A DNA stretch of 64,000 nucleotides from Cuspidothrix issatschenkoi CHARLIE-1 (lineage in GTDB: Bacteria > Cyanobacteriota > Cyanobacteriia > Cyanobacteriales > Nostocaceae), in assembly GCF_002934005.1 (NCBI RefSeq), contig NZ_PGEM01000006.1, forward strand, positions 1 through 64,000, given 5' to 3'. Positions 1-8,174 of the stretch are shown here, piece after piece. The notes under the pieces were generated by a model. The model saw only the letters and a list, made by a program, of their open reading frames with translations, did no database searches and was not told the DNA's origin. A program made the position numbers and the translations under genes. Each line of letters starts with the position of its first letter. The first letter of the stretch is position 1.

Positions 1-255
1 GATAGATGGTTTCCCAGTTCTAAACTCTGTTCTAATTGTTTTTATCAAATTGGTGATATGCCATTGGATGTCCGTGAATGGACTTGTCCTCATTGTGGTA
101 CTCATCATGATAGAGATGGAAATGCAGCGATAAATATTAGGACAGAGGGTATCAGAATGCTTGCCCTGAGCGAAGTCGAAGGGATAAAGGCGGAAGGTTC
201 AGCCGTCTGGTGCTGTAGGAGGGGAGATAAGACCAAAACTTGGGCGAAAGTCTAA
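1..255 (+). CDS. tnpB: TnpB-like IS200/IS605 accessory protein, C-terminal part (cut by window edge)
   Basis: The reading frame is open from base 1 and ends at the TAA at 253-255, so only the last 84 residues are visible. It has the TnpB zinc ribbon: a first CxxC pair (KLCSNC), a second pair (CPHC) and then the DRDGNAAINI motif whose Asp belongs to the RuvC-like nuclease site. TnpB proteins are RNA-guided nucleases carried by IS200/IS605 elements. Shortly after that motif lies an unusual stretch, LALSEVEG, encoded by a copy of a dispersed repeat (about 161-184) also seen near 13000 and 13420. The element's right-end hairpin follows at 285-319. The upstream portion and any TnpA lie outside the window, so whether the element is complete is unknown. 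Confidence 0.85.
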   Translation, partial: DRWFPSSKLCSNCFYQIGDMPLDVREWTCPHCGTHHDRDGNAAINIRTEGIRMLALSEVEGIKAEGSAVWCCRRGDKTKTWAKV

Positions 256-284
256 GTTGCGGCACTCCCCCGTGAGTACAGAAG

Positions 285-319
285 CCCACACTGTACTTGG
301 TACTCCAAGTCAGTGTGGG
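285..319 (+). repeat. IS200/IS605-type right-end hairpin
   Basis: A 9-bp perfect stem, CCCACACTG at 285-293 and CAGTGTGGG at 311-319, lies about 30 bp after the tnpB stop. IS200/IS605 elements end in such imperfect palindromes, which TnpA recognises as single strands. Nearly the same sequence stands alone at 44533-44573. Confidence 0.6.
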
Positions 320-455
320 TAGTTCACTGCCACCAATCCTAGAAAAATCCAAAATCCACAATAAAAAAATGTCAAAGATGTAAAAGTTTATGCCACAATT
401 TAGGTAGCTTTAGTATAAGCAAGGTGGAAAGCCCTTTGTCTATCCAACTCGATTA

Positions 456-2201
456 ATGACTATTACTACCAATACCCAATTGCCGAATTTAATTCCTCAA
501 AATCTTGAAGCTATCATCCTAAGTACGGATAGCTCATGTCCAAATTTGGGAGTGGAGTTATTATATACCCAAGATGGGTGTGGACGCTATCTCAGTTTTT
601 ATTGGCAACATAGCGAATACTTAGGGTGCGAGACACAGAGGATAGTTGATGTACTCAATGAGAATGATAGCTTTAGTCCAGTAGATAAAGTTGTTTATCT
701 AGAACATTTACACCGGGTTTTGAGCAGTTCTATTCCCGAAAGGATAACCTGTTGGTTTAAATGCCCGAATATTGAATTATTAGAGTTGGAATTGACAATT
801 ACGCCAATTCTGCCCCGATTTGGTCAACCGACAACGGCAGTTTTGGTCATAGGTAGGGTTTTACCATCACAAATTAACTCCCAAGCGTTGAATCAGACAA
901 TTCAACCACCGACTCCCCTGGACTTAGCCTTGCGGTTGCAGCGTTACCAAAAGTTATTAAACAGAATTACCAGAAATATCCGCCGGACACTAGATTTAGA
1001 TATTATCTGGCAGCAAACAGTCGATAATTTGGGCAAAACCCTTAAACTAGAACGCTGTATTATCTGCCCTTATCAACCATCTAGTACCAAAGTCAAAGTT
1101 CGCGTTATTGCTGAGTATCATGAAACAGGGGTAAATTCTATACTTGGCTCAGAAATAGATATATCTTCTGAGCCAGCTTTTGCTAAGGCATTAACTACTC
1201 TAGAACCAGTAGTAATACCAATGACTTGCAATGATAAATCTTCTCAGTGTAAAGTTTTGGTGGTAGCTACTTGTTATAAAGATAAGGCTAATGGTTTGGT
1301 GGCTCTTACTTTCATTAATGAGTGCTATCCATTAACACAAGCAGAATTAGAATTAGCTAAAGAAGTAGGAGATCAATTAGGAACAGCGATCGCTTATGCT
1401 ACGTTATATAAAGAATTAGAAGAATCTCGCCAAACAACCGAAGAAGCCTCCCGGTTAAAAAGTGAATTTCTGGCCAACGTTTCCCATGAAATTCGTACTC
1501 CCCTCAATGGTATGATCGGCTTCCTAAAGCTGATTTTAGAAGGGATGACAGATGATCCCGAAGAACAAAATGAGTTTATTTCCGAAGCCTATGAATTATC
1601 TTTACATCTGTTAAATATCCTCAATGACATTTTGGATATTGCTAAAATTGAAGCCGGTAAAATGGAGTTAGACTGTTCACCAGTCAATCTTAAAGAACTA
1701 TTTGATGATGTTGACAACTTCACGCGCACTCCAGCAGAAATGAAAAATCTCAGTTTTCAGATGGAAATGCCTCCCATCTCTGACGACATCATTGTTCAAG
1801 GCAACTATAAAAGATTATTACAAGTCATGCTGAATTTAGTAGGCAATGCTATTAAATTTACCCATGAAGGTGGTATTACCATTAGTGCAGATTTAATTGT
1901 GAAAAATGCAGCCGCCAAAAAACACCCTGGCATAGTTAAAGTTCGTGTCGCTGATACGGGTATAGGCGTTTCCTTAGATAAACAAGATAAACTCTTTCAA
2001 TTATTTTCTCAGGTTGATGGTTCTCGAACTCGTCACTATGGTGGTACAGGTTTAGGACTAACTATATCACAAAAGCTGATAGAAGCTATGGGCGGCGAAG
2101 TCCATTTTTATAGTCTTGGTGAGGGACTAGGTTCAACCGTCACGTTTACAGTTCCCCTATATCAACAACCGTTAATGGTTGAAAGAGGAGTAGGGGAGTA
2201 G
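456..2201 (+). CDS. GAF-domain sensor histidine kinase
   Basis: A 581-aa two-component sensor kinase without evident membrane segments. Residues about 30-140 look PAS-like, about 170-320 GAF-like, and then come HisKA and HATPase_c. The H-box is SHEIRTPLNG with the phospho-accepting His344. The N-box LVGNAIKFT, G1 box VADTGIGV and G2 region GGTGLGLTI are all intact, so it should be catalytically active. There is no receiver domain and no response regulator gene next to it, so the partner is unknown. It is a single gene followed by a 170-bp gap before ndh. The ATG at 456 is taken as the start; there is no strong ribosome binding site. The signal it senses cannot be told. Confidence 0.85.
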   Translation: MTITTNTQLPNLIPQNLEAIILSTDSSCPNLGVELLYTQDGCGRYLSFYWQHSEYLGCETQRIVDVLNENDSFSPVDKVVYLEHLHRVLSSSIPERITCWFKCPNIELLELELTITPILPRFGQPTTAVLVIGRVLPSQINSQALNQTIQPPTPLDLALRLQRYQKLLNRITRNIRRTLDLDIIWQQTVDNLGKTLKLERCIICPYQPSSTKVKVRVIAEYHETGVNSILGSEIDISSEPAFAKALTTLEPVVIPMTCNDKSSQCKVLVVATCYKDKANGLVALTFINECYPLTQAELELAKEVGDQLGTAIAYATLYKELEESRQTTEEASRLKSEFLANVSHEIRTPLNGMIGFLKLILEGMTDDPEEQNEFISEAYELSLHLLNILNDILDIAKIEAGKMELDCSPVNLKELFDDVDNFTRTPAEMKNLSFQMEMPPISDDIIVQGNYKRLLQVMLNLVGNAIKFTHEGGITISADLIVKNAAAKKHPGIVKVRVADTGIGVSLDKQDKLFQLFSQVDGSRTRHYGGTGLGLTISQKLIEAMGGEVHFYSLGEGLGSTVTFTVPLYQQPLMVERGVGE

Positions 2202-2372
2202 GGGTGCAGGGAAGAATATTTTTACTATTGCCTATTGCCTCGTGCCTTCTGCTATAGTTCGTTACTTTAATCTTTCTTAAGAAGTTCACAATAAACAGAA
2301 ATAATTGTGACAATTTTGATACAAAATTGTTAAGAATAGTTACATGATCTGTAATGTAAGGAAATATTTTCT

Positions 2373-3731
2373 ATGGCTGACCAAGCTGAAAACAAACCAG
2401 TCCATCAAGTCGTCATTATTGGCGGAGGTTTTGGGGGACTATATGCTGCTAAGTCTCTAGCTAAGGCAAATGTACAAATTACTCTCATTGATAAACGTAA
2501 TTTTCATTTGTTTCAACCCCTGCTATACCAAGTAGCCACAGGTGCGTTATCCCCGGCGGATATTTCCTCACCCTTGCGTTCTGTCCTCAGCAAGAGCAAG
2601 AATACAAAGGTGTTGTTGGGTGAGGTGAATGATATTGATACCGATACTCAAAATGTTATTGTGGGTGAAGAAACTGTTCCCTATGACACTTTAATTGTGG
2701 CTACAGGGGCGAAGCATTCCTATTTTGGTAAGGATAACTGGGAAGAATTTGCACCCGGTTTGAAGACGGTGGAAGATGCTATTGAGATGCGGCGACGGAT
2801 TTTTCTAGCTTTTGAAGCTGCTGAAAAAGAAACAGATCCGGTTAAACGCCAAGCTTTGTTAACTTTTGTAATTGTGGGTGGTGGTCCAACTGGGGTAGAA
2901 TTGGCGGGAGCGATCGCTGAATTGGCAACCAAAACCCTGAAAGAAGATTTCCGCAACATTGACACCGCAGAAACCAGAGTTTTATTGTTAGAAGGTTTAG
3001 ATCGTGTACTTCCTCCCTTTGCACCGGAATTATCCCACATCGCAGAATCATCTTTAAAGGCTTTGGGTGTAGATGTGCAAACTAGGACACTAGTAACACA
3101 CATTGAAAATGATATTGTTACAATTAAGCAAGGTGATGAAGTTAAAGAAATTCCTGCAAAAACAGTATTGTGGGCGGCGGGTGTGAAAGCATCCCCCATG
3201 GGACAAGTTTTGACACAAAGAACAGGAGTAGAGAGCGATCGCGCTGGTCGTGTTATCGTTGAACCAGACCTAAGTATTCAAGGATATCCCAACATTTTCG
3301 TAGTTGGTGACTTAGCGAATTTTGCCCATCAAAATGATAAACCCTTACCAGGTGTTGCACCAGTCGCCATGCAAGAAGGGGAATATGTCGCCAAACTGAT
3401 TCAAAAACGCCTCAAAGGTGAAACCCTGCCCCAATTTAACTATGTGGATAGAGGTAGTTTAGCAATGATTGGGCAACACGCCGCAGTTGTTGATTTAGGT
3501 TTTATTAAACTTAGAGGTTTCTTTGCGTGGTTTGTTTGGTTATTTATTCATATCTACTTCCTAATTGAATTTGATAATAAGTTAGTAGTTATGATTCAGT
3601 GGTTGTGGAGTTATTTTACCCGCAATCGTGGGGCAAGATTAATTACTGGTAAGGAAACTATTCCACCTGTACCAATGGTAAATAGTGATAGTTACAAACC
3701 AATTGTTACAAAAAAGCCGTTAAATGTCTAG
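2373..3731 (+). CDS. ndb: Type II NADH dehydrogenase (Ndb/NDH-2)
   Basis: A 452-aa FAD-dependent NAD(P)H:quinone oxidoreductase that does not pump protons. The N-terminal FAD-binding loop GGGFGG is at residues 17-22. The NAD-binding loop GGGPTG is at 169-174, and the second FAD motif (VVGDLAN) is near 310. Near residues 383-401 is an aromatic hydrophobic segment, the usual membrane-anchoring part of NDH-2. Cyanobacteria carry several paralogs (NdbA, B, C), and which one this is cannot be told here. The start ATG is preceded by GTAAGGAAATATTTTCT with a good Shine-Dalgarno. It is monocistronic, with a terminator hairpin just after the stop. Such enzymes sit on the thylakoid or plasma membrane and help set the redox state of the plastoquinone pool. 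Confidence 0.9.
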   Translation: MADQAENKPVHQVVIIGGGFGGLYAAKSLAKANVQITLIDKRNFHLFQPLLYQVATGALSPADISSPLRSVLSKSKNTKVLLGEVNDIDTDTQNVIVGEETVPYDTLIVATGAKHSYFGKDNWEEFAPGLKTVEDAIEMRRRIFLAFEAAEKETDPVKRQALLTFVIVGGGPTGVELAGAIAELATKTLKEDFRNIDTAETRVLLLEGLDRVLPPFAPELSHIAESSLKALGVDVQTRTLVTHIENDIVTIKQGDEVKEIPAKTVLWAAGVKASPMGQVLTQRTGVESDRAGRVIVEPDLSIQGYPNIFVVGDLANFAHQNDKPLPGVAPVAMQEGEYVAKLIQKRLKGETLPQFNYVDRGSLAMIGQHAAVVDLGFIKLRGFFAWFVWLFIHIYFLIEFDNKLVVMIQWLWSYFTRNRGARLITGKETIPPVPMVNSDSYKPIVTKKPLNV

Positions 3732-3739
3732 TTTTGTAG

Positions 3740-3764
3740 AGTGGGTTAATAACCCACTATTTTG
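3740..3764 (+). terminator. Intrinsic terminator after ndb
   Basis: Stem AGTGGGTT/AACCCACT with an AAT loop, followed by a T-rich tail (ATTTTGATT), 8 bases after the NDH-2 stop codon. Confidence 0.7.
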
Positions 3765-3883
3765 ATTGAGAATAGATGCAAACTCCCATTGCTTGCAAAG
3801 GAATGGGGGCCTATTGTGATACAATTGTATATTCTGCTACTCTGTTTCTACAGAGCTTTATTTTTCGTTTCTGATTATTTCCT

Positions 3884-3907
3884 AGGGGTAATTCATGAAT
3901 TACCCCT
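3884..3907. repeat. 24-bp perfect palindrome with AATTCATGAATT core
   Basis: AGGGGTAATTCA followed by its exact complement. It lies between the convergent ndb and DUF2141 genes and could act as a two-way terminator. Related copies with the same core are at 60146-60173 and inside the MITE at 55138-55230, so it belongs to a dispersed family. Confidence 0.7.
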
Positions 3908-3920
3908 AATTTCGGTTCAA

Positions 3921-4379
3921 TTAAGGATCAAGAGAATACTTCATAAAAATATTAATGCTAGTATTTTTATTAAGTTTAAAACTAGCATTTTTGAACTTAG
4001 GTGTACCAGTGGTAATGGAAACAATGGGATTTCTGGAAATACCAAAACCCTCTTCAGGAATGCCGAAAAAATCTTTATTTAGTTTGTGATCACCATTTTG
4101 ATCATCAACTACAGCTACCGCATAATTACCAGGTTTTAACCCAGAAAATACACGCTTCACAGAATTACCTGTAATCTTAGTACAGCCACTTTGTACTTCA
4201 CTTTTATCACTCATGGGAAATCCTTTTTCCGAGTTATAAACCCGCATACAAATTTCACCACTTTTGCTAGTAATACCATTGACTACTACAGTTAAATTTG
4301 CTGTTGATTCAGCATAAGCTACTTCTGTAAAGCTCATAGTTAGCAAAGTAGCCATCAATAAATTCACAATTTTGAGCAT
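3921..4379 (-). CDS. Secreted DUF2141-type protein
   Basis: A protein of about 152 aa beginning with a signal peptide (MLKIVNLLMATLL...AYAE). The rest is a beta-rich domain with features of DUF2141: CMRVYNSEKGFP, GLKPGNYAVAVVDDQNGD and LNKDFFGIPEEGFG. DUF2141 proteins are small exported proteins of unknown function. I chose the ATG at 4379 rather than the in-frame TTG at 4403, because the signal peptide begins there and a GGGAAA sequence lies ahead of it. It ends 14 bases from the palindrome at 3884-3907 and shares the minus strand with the SDR gene upstream, 41 bp away, so the two may be co-transcribed. Confidence 0.75.
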   Translation of the reverse strand: MLKIVNLLMATLLTMSFTEVAYAESTANLTVVVNGITSKSGEICMRVYNSEKGFPMSDKSEVQSGCTKITGNSVKRVFSGLKPGNYAVAVVDDQNGDHKLNKDFFGIPEEGFGISRNPIVSITTGTPKFKNASFKLNKNTSINIFMKYSLDP

Positions 4380-4420
4380 GAGTTTATATTTCCCTATTAT
4401 CAAAAGTTACTCTTTTTTTC

Positions 4421-5422
4421 TTACTTCATCAATTTTTGAATATCAGTTTTTTGCAACCATTCATTAGTGCGACGCATTCCCTCAGCTAAATCTACTTTAG
4501 CTTGATAATTCAGAAGATTTTTAGCTTTGGTAATGGAATAAGCATAGGGACGACTCATAAAATCAACTGATTCGGGGAGAATATCGGCCTTTTTCCGAAA
4601 TAGTTTTTGCCCCTCAAGACGCACCCGTAAAAATAATTTCATTTCCTCTTTTGGTAAAGACATAGGTGCTGGTAAACCTTCTAGTGAGGCTAGATGAATA
4701 AAATACTCTTTCCAGGAAGTTTCTTTCCCATCTGTAATATTGAAAATCTCCCCATAAGCTGATTTTTCAATAGCTAAAAAGATAGCATCAATTAAGTTAT
4801 CTATATACAGATGATTCATTACACCTTGACCATCATTAGCATAGGCAAATAACTTTTGTCTCATCATGTGAATTGGTCGGACTATCCAAGGAATACTTCC
4901 CGGACCATAGACATCTCCAGCCCGAATTACAATTACACCGAAATCTGGAGAATTAAGTTTTAAAACCTCTATTTCTGCTTCGATTTTAGTTTGACAATAG
5001 GCGTTATTTTCATCAGAAAGTACACCAGATTCTGTAACGTTTTCAGGGTAATCAAATCCATATACTAAAACGCTAGAAAGATGGACAAAAGTTTTAATTC
5101 CTGCTTGTTTAGCCGCTTGAGCTATATTAATTGTCCCGCCCACATTGACTTGGCGAAAATGTTTAATATCTCCCGCTTCTTCGGCAATTTGAGCATTATG
5201 TAAAACTACATCTACTTCCTGACAAGCTTTAGCACAAAATTTAGCATCGGTAATATTGCCTTCAATAATTTCTACACCTAAATTTTGTGCTGTTTTATCC
5301 TTGTTTCCAGGACTTTGGATACCTTTAACTTTAATACCTTGGGCTATGGCCAATTCAGCCGCACGTAAGCCAATAAATTCATCAATGGCAGTAATTAATA
5401 GAATTTTGTTTTGTAAGTTCAT
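4421..5422 (-). CDS. Extended SDR (NAD-dependent epimerase/dehydratase family)
   Basis: A 333-aa extended short-chain dehydrogenase/reductase resembling the 3-beta-hydroxysteroid dehydrogenase/NAD epimerase group. The catalytic YCQTK (YxxxK) is present, as are HLSSVLVYG (catalytic Ser region) and RAGDVYGPG. The nucleotide-binding loop is unusual: where TGxxGxxG is expected the protein has TAIDEFIG, so two of the three glycines are Ala and Glu. The acidic/amide patch used in binding (GNITD) remains. Substrate is unknown. Neighbours (DUF2141 downstream, devC remnant upstream) give no pathway. It may be an active enzyme with an altered cofactor site or a non-enzymatic relative. Confidence 0.75.
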   Translation of the reverse strand: MNLQNKILLITAIDEFIGLRAAELAIAQGIKVKGIQSPGNKDKTAQNLGVEIIEGNITDAKFCAKACQEVDVVLHNAQIAEEAGDIKHFRQVNVGGTINIAQAAKQAGIKTFVHLSSVLVYGFDYPENVTESGVLSDENNAYCQTKIEAEIEVLKLNSPDFGVIVIRAGDVYGPGSIPWIVRPIHMMRQKLFAYANDGQGVMNHLYIDNLIDAIFLAIEKSAYGEIFNITDGKETSWKEYFIHLASLEGLPAPMSLPKEEMKLFLRVRLEGQKLFRKKADILPESVDFMSRPYAYSITKAKNLLNYQAKVDLAEGMRRTNEWLQKTDIQKLMK

Positions 5423-5578
5423 GGGTTGATATTGAGGTGATTAGAGAAGATATATTGAGAATAAGAGAAGTGAGTAAATTTCGACTTCTATCTGAGGTTG
5501 CTGTTAATTTTGACAATTTTTTGTAGCATTGGGGGAATTTCCAATACTGCACGATTGTTAATTACTGCTACCTGTGAA

Positions 5579-5767
5579 TTAGAAAATATCAGCCGGGTCA
5601 GCAGAACGGAGTTTATTAATAGCTAATGCTCCTGATGTAATACAAATTAAGAGTGTAGATATAAGAACAAGTAAGGCGTTATTATTGGTCATCATGATAG
5701 GTAATTTTGTGGCTTTCATAGCAAAATCATATAAGCCAATAGAAATAATAAAGCCAGGAATAAACAA
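5579..5767 (-). pseudogene. devC: 3'-terminal remnant of a DevC-type ABC exporter permease gene
   Basis: Only 62 codons remain. They match the final membrane segment and tail of DevC-family permeases: FIPGFIISIGLY, a hydrophobic stretch ALLVLISTLLICITSGALA, and the ending KLRSADPADIF, which is typical of DevC. Full DevC is about 385 aa and works with DevB and DevA; in Anabaena the DevBCA exporter moves heterocyst glycolipids. A stop codon lies two codons ahead of the remnant in the same frame, there is no ATG, and no devB or devA is nearby. I read it as the leftover of a deletion. Confidence 0.7.
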
Positions 5768-6305
5768 ATGTCAAAATGTGTGCGGTTTATTCCGAGAAAA
5801 CTTGTGACAAAAATTATGAGGAGTATGCAGGAGGATAAGTAATTTAGTCAGAATTCAGGAGTCAGAATATTTGTTAGTAGCAATAATCTTCCAGAAGCCT
5901 GTTTTTCACTCAATTTTGATTTTTGAACAAGCTGTAAACTCTAAACCGTATATCATCAACGATTGAGTCTCAGTATATTGAGCAAGATCCAAGTATATAT
6001 TATTTCTAATTTGTAGTATGTCACCTGCTATACCCCTACAATTAATGCTAGTAAAAAAAACGCCAATTTGGCTACTCAGATATAAATACCTCTGGTAGAT
6101 TATTGAAGTAGTTGACCTGTGGGCTTTTAGGTTCTTCATTTGAGATCCGAACAAATTTAGTTTTCTTGTTATCAGTCCTCAGATTGCCTACTCCACCTGA
6201 TAACAGGATTCTATTGTCCTCAATAGCACCTAAAAATCTTGATACCTCAGAAGTTTTTACTTTTGGGGTTTTTTTATTTTTCGGAAGAATTCAGGTAAGG
6301 GCGGT

Positions 6306-6362
6306 AAAATCCCAGACTTCTTTTATTTATTGTGTCCATTTATCTGAGAAGTCGGGGATCTG
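6306..6362. repeat. Degenerate copy of the GATCCCCGACTTC inverted repeat
   Basis: The left arm ATCCCAGACTTCT and right arm AGAAGTCGGGGATCTG enclose a TGTGTCCAT-containing loop. It is the same family as the triple tandem element at 49782-50030 and the copy at 56373-56441. Confidence 0.65.
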
Positions 6363-6647
6363 AATACTTACTATTTTTCGTTGTAGAGACTTTATCATAA
6401 GTTTAGACACAACTCTTTGAATTATGTCCCTAATTTTGCAAATATTCCACACATTTCACAGATGGGAGATAGAAAAATGTAGCAATTATTATCAATAAAT
6501 GGTCTTTTTAATAGACATAAATCCCGGCATTATGTCCTAAATGTTATATCCAAAATGTTGATTTTATGAAAATAATCAATAAAAATATGAAATAAGTCTA
6601 ACATCTTGTAGACTCTCTTGGTGACAACTTAACCTTATCCAATGTCT

Positions 6648-6680
6648 AAAGTCCGCCAACGCGGACTTTCTTTATTTATT
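6648..6680 (+). terminator. Strong intrinsic terminator with no upstream gene
   Basis: A perfect 9-bp stem AAAGTCCGC/GCGGACTTT with a CAAC loop, followed by CTTTATTTATT. The T-rich side marks it as a plus-strand terminator, yet the nearest plus-strand gene ends at 3731. It may end a small non-coding RNA. Confidence 0.6.
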
Positions 6681-6750
6681 GATAATCTGGTCTAAAGTTG
6701 GGGTTGCTAATTTGATATATGAAAATGATTTTTGATCATATCCAAACTCT

Positions 6751-6780
6751 TGTAGAGATGTTTCGCTGGAACATCTTTAG
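6751..6780. repeat. TAGAGA...TCTTTA small palindromic repeat
   Basis: TGTAGAGATGTTTCGCTGGAAC and the following ATCTTTAG form an imperfect hairpin. Related copies are at 55711-55740 and 63773-63801. Confidence 0.5.
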
Positions 6781-6811
6781 ACCTAAATTCATACTTGGTT
6801 TCAGTAACGCC

Positions 6812-8038
6812 CTAAAGTTTTTGTGCAGTTTTTAACTTTTGAATTTGTTCGCTAAAATATGCCTCTTGATGTTTGAGTTGCTGGGCTATTTCTAATCCTT
6901 GCTCAAATGCTGTTAATGCTTGGGGATATTGTTGATTTTCTAAATATATATCACCAATTTGTTTGTATGCTGACATTAATCCATAAAGGTTACTGGCTAA
7001 TGTTTGGGTTTGAATGAGAATTTGGCTAGTTTCTAAAGCTGCATCTATTTGTTTTTGAGAACGATAAAAAACAATTAACTTTTCTAATGCTTCTGCTGCC
7101 CTAGCGTATTGTTCTAATTGCCAAGCAGTAGTATAGGCTGATTGATAATTATCAAAAGCTTGTTGTGTTAAATTTGGGCTGTCTTTAGCTAGGAATTCAT
7201 AATTAGCCGCAATTGCTAATTTCAAAGCGGGAATTTGATTCAAATTTTGGTCACGAGTGTAAATTTGGACTAATTCATTCAAAATATCTATTACTGCCTG
7301 GGGTTGTTTCTTTTGGGTATAGATATAAGCTAATTTTTGTAAATATGCTAATTCATTAGTTTTATTGCCTTGATTAACTGCCAAGTTTAATAGTTTTTGG
7401 TAAATATTCGCTGCCTGGGAATAATCAAATATACTTAAATTTAATTCTCCAAGCTCATTTAAAGTCTCTATTTCGGCACTTACATCTTTTTGTTGTCTAA
7501 CTAGAGTTAAAATTTGTTTATACACTGATATTTTTGATTTATACAAACGGACTTTTTGATAAGCATTACCAAGCGATCGCCATAATTGTAAATTATTATC
7601 TTTCTGTTTTGTTATCTGGCTTTGAATTGCTTGTAATCGTTGACTAATATATTGTACTTGTTCCCGTTCATTTTCATTGCTGGCAATTTCTCCCACTCTT
7701 GCTAACGCTTCGACTTCAGATAATGTGCCTATAAAGCGTCTTAACCTGAGTTCACGATTCCAAATATCAAAGGCCTTCTGATTATCTCCTGTTTGTAGAA
7801 TAACTTGCGCTTCTTGATTTAACCCATCTAAATCTATACTTAATTTTTCCAACTCTGCTGATGTTAATTCCCGTTTGTTGGCTAAATTTGGCAATATTGG
7901 GTCAGTTATAGTTATTTCTAGAGGACTGGGAGGAAACTTATCCAAATCTTCATTTTTTTTGTCCTTGGCTACTGTGTCAGAAATACACAAATGCCAGACA
8001 ATAATAGTAGTAATAATCAAAATTAACCGATGTAACAT
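6812..8038 (-). CDS. Secreted or periplasmic TPR-repeat protein
   Basis: About 408 aa. It starts with a signal-peptide-like segment (MLHRLILIITTIIVWHLC) and continues as an almost wholly alpha-helical chain with tetratricopeptide-type repeats, for example YSQAANIYQKLLNLA and YPQALTAFEQGLEIA. TPR proteins serve as scaffolds for other proteins; no enzyme domain is visible. The ATG at 8038 is preferred over one 12 codons earlier because AGAAAGG lies 7 bases ahead of it and the hydrophobic leader then begins at the N-terminus. It is divergent from the PstB-like gene across 136 bp. Partners and function are unknown. Confidence 0.75.
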   Translation of the reverse strand: MLHRLILIITTIIVWHLCISDTVAKDKKNEDLDKFPPSPLEITITDPILPNLANKRELTSAELEKLSIDLDGLNQEAQVILQTGDNQKAFDIWNRELRLRRFIGTLSEVEALARVGEIASNENEREQVQYISQRLQAIQSQITKQKDNNLQLWRSLGNAYQKVRLYKSKISVYKQILTLVRQQKDVSAEIETLNELGELNLSIFDYSQAANIYQKLLNLAVNQGNKTNELAYLQKLAYIYTQKKQPQAVIDILNELVQIYTRDQNLNQIPALKLAIAANYEFLAKDSPNLTQQAFDNYQSAYTTAWQLEQYARAAEALEKLIVFYRSQKQIDAALETSQILIQTQTLASNLYGLMSAYKQIGDIYLENQQYPQALTAFEQGLEIAQQLKHQEAYFSEQIQKLKTAQKL

Positions 8039-8174
8039 AATATTTACCTTTCTTACATTAATTAAATGCAGCATTGTAGATAAGTATAATAACTAATTTA
8101 GATTATCAGCAAATATAAAGCCTTACAACTATTCTTCTGCTTTTTTTCTTATTCCTGACTCCTTTTTTATAACT

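Larger units (their letters stand above)
5768..6811. other. Gene-free stretch of about 1 kb
   Basis: No convincing gene is seen; the two small open frames here (5906-6154 and 6112-6363) show no family features. The stretch holds a copy of the GATCCCCGACTTC palindrome (6306-6362), a strong plus-strand terminator (6648-6680) without a gene ahead of it, and a TAGAGA palindrome (6751-6780). Confidence 0.5.

Noticed and set aside
3762-4082. Plus-strand frame of 106 codons after ndb
   Set aside because: Mostly antisense to the DUF2141 gene and running through its signal palindrome; no recognisable features.
5906-6363. Two overlapping small frames (5906-6154 minus, 6112-6363 plus)
   Set aside because: No ribosome binding sites, no family features, and one runs into a repeat palindrome.
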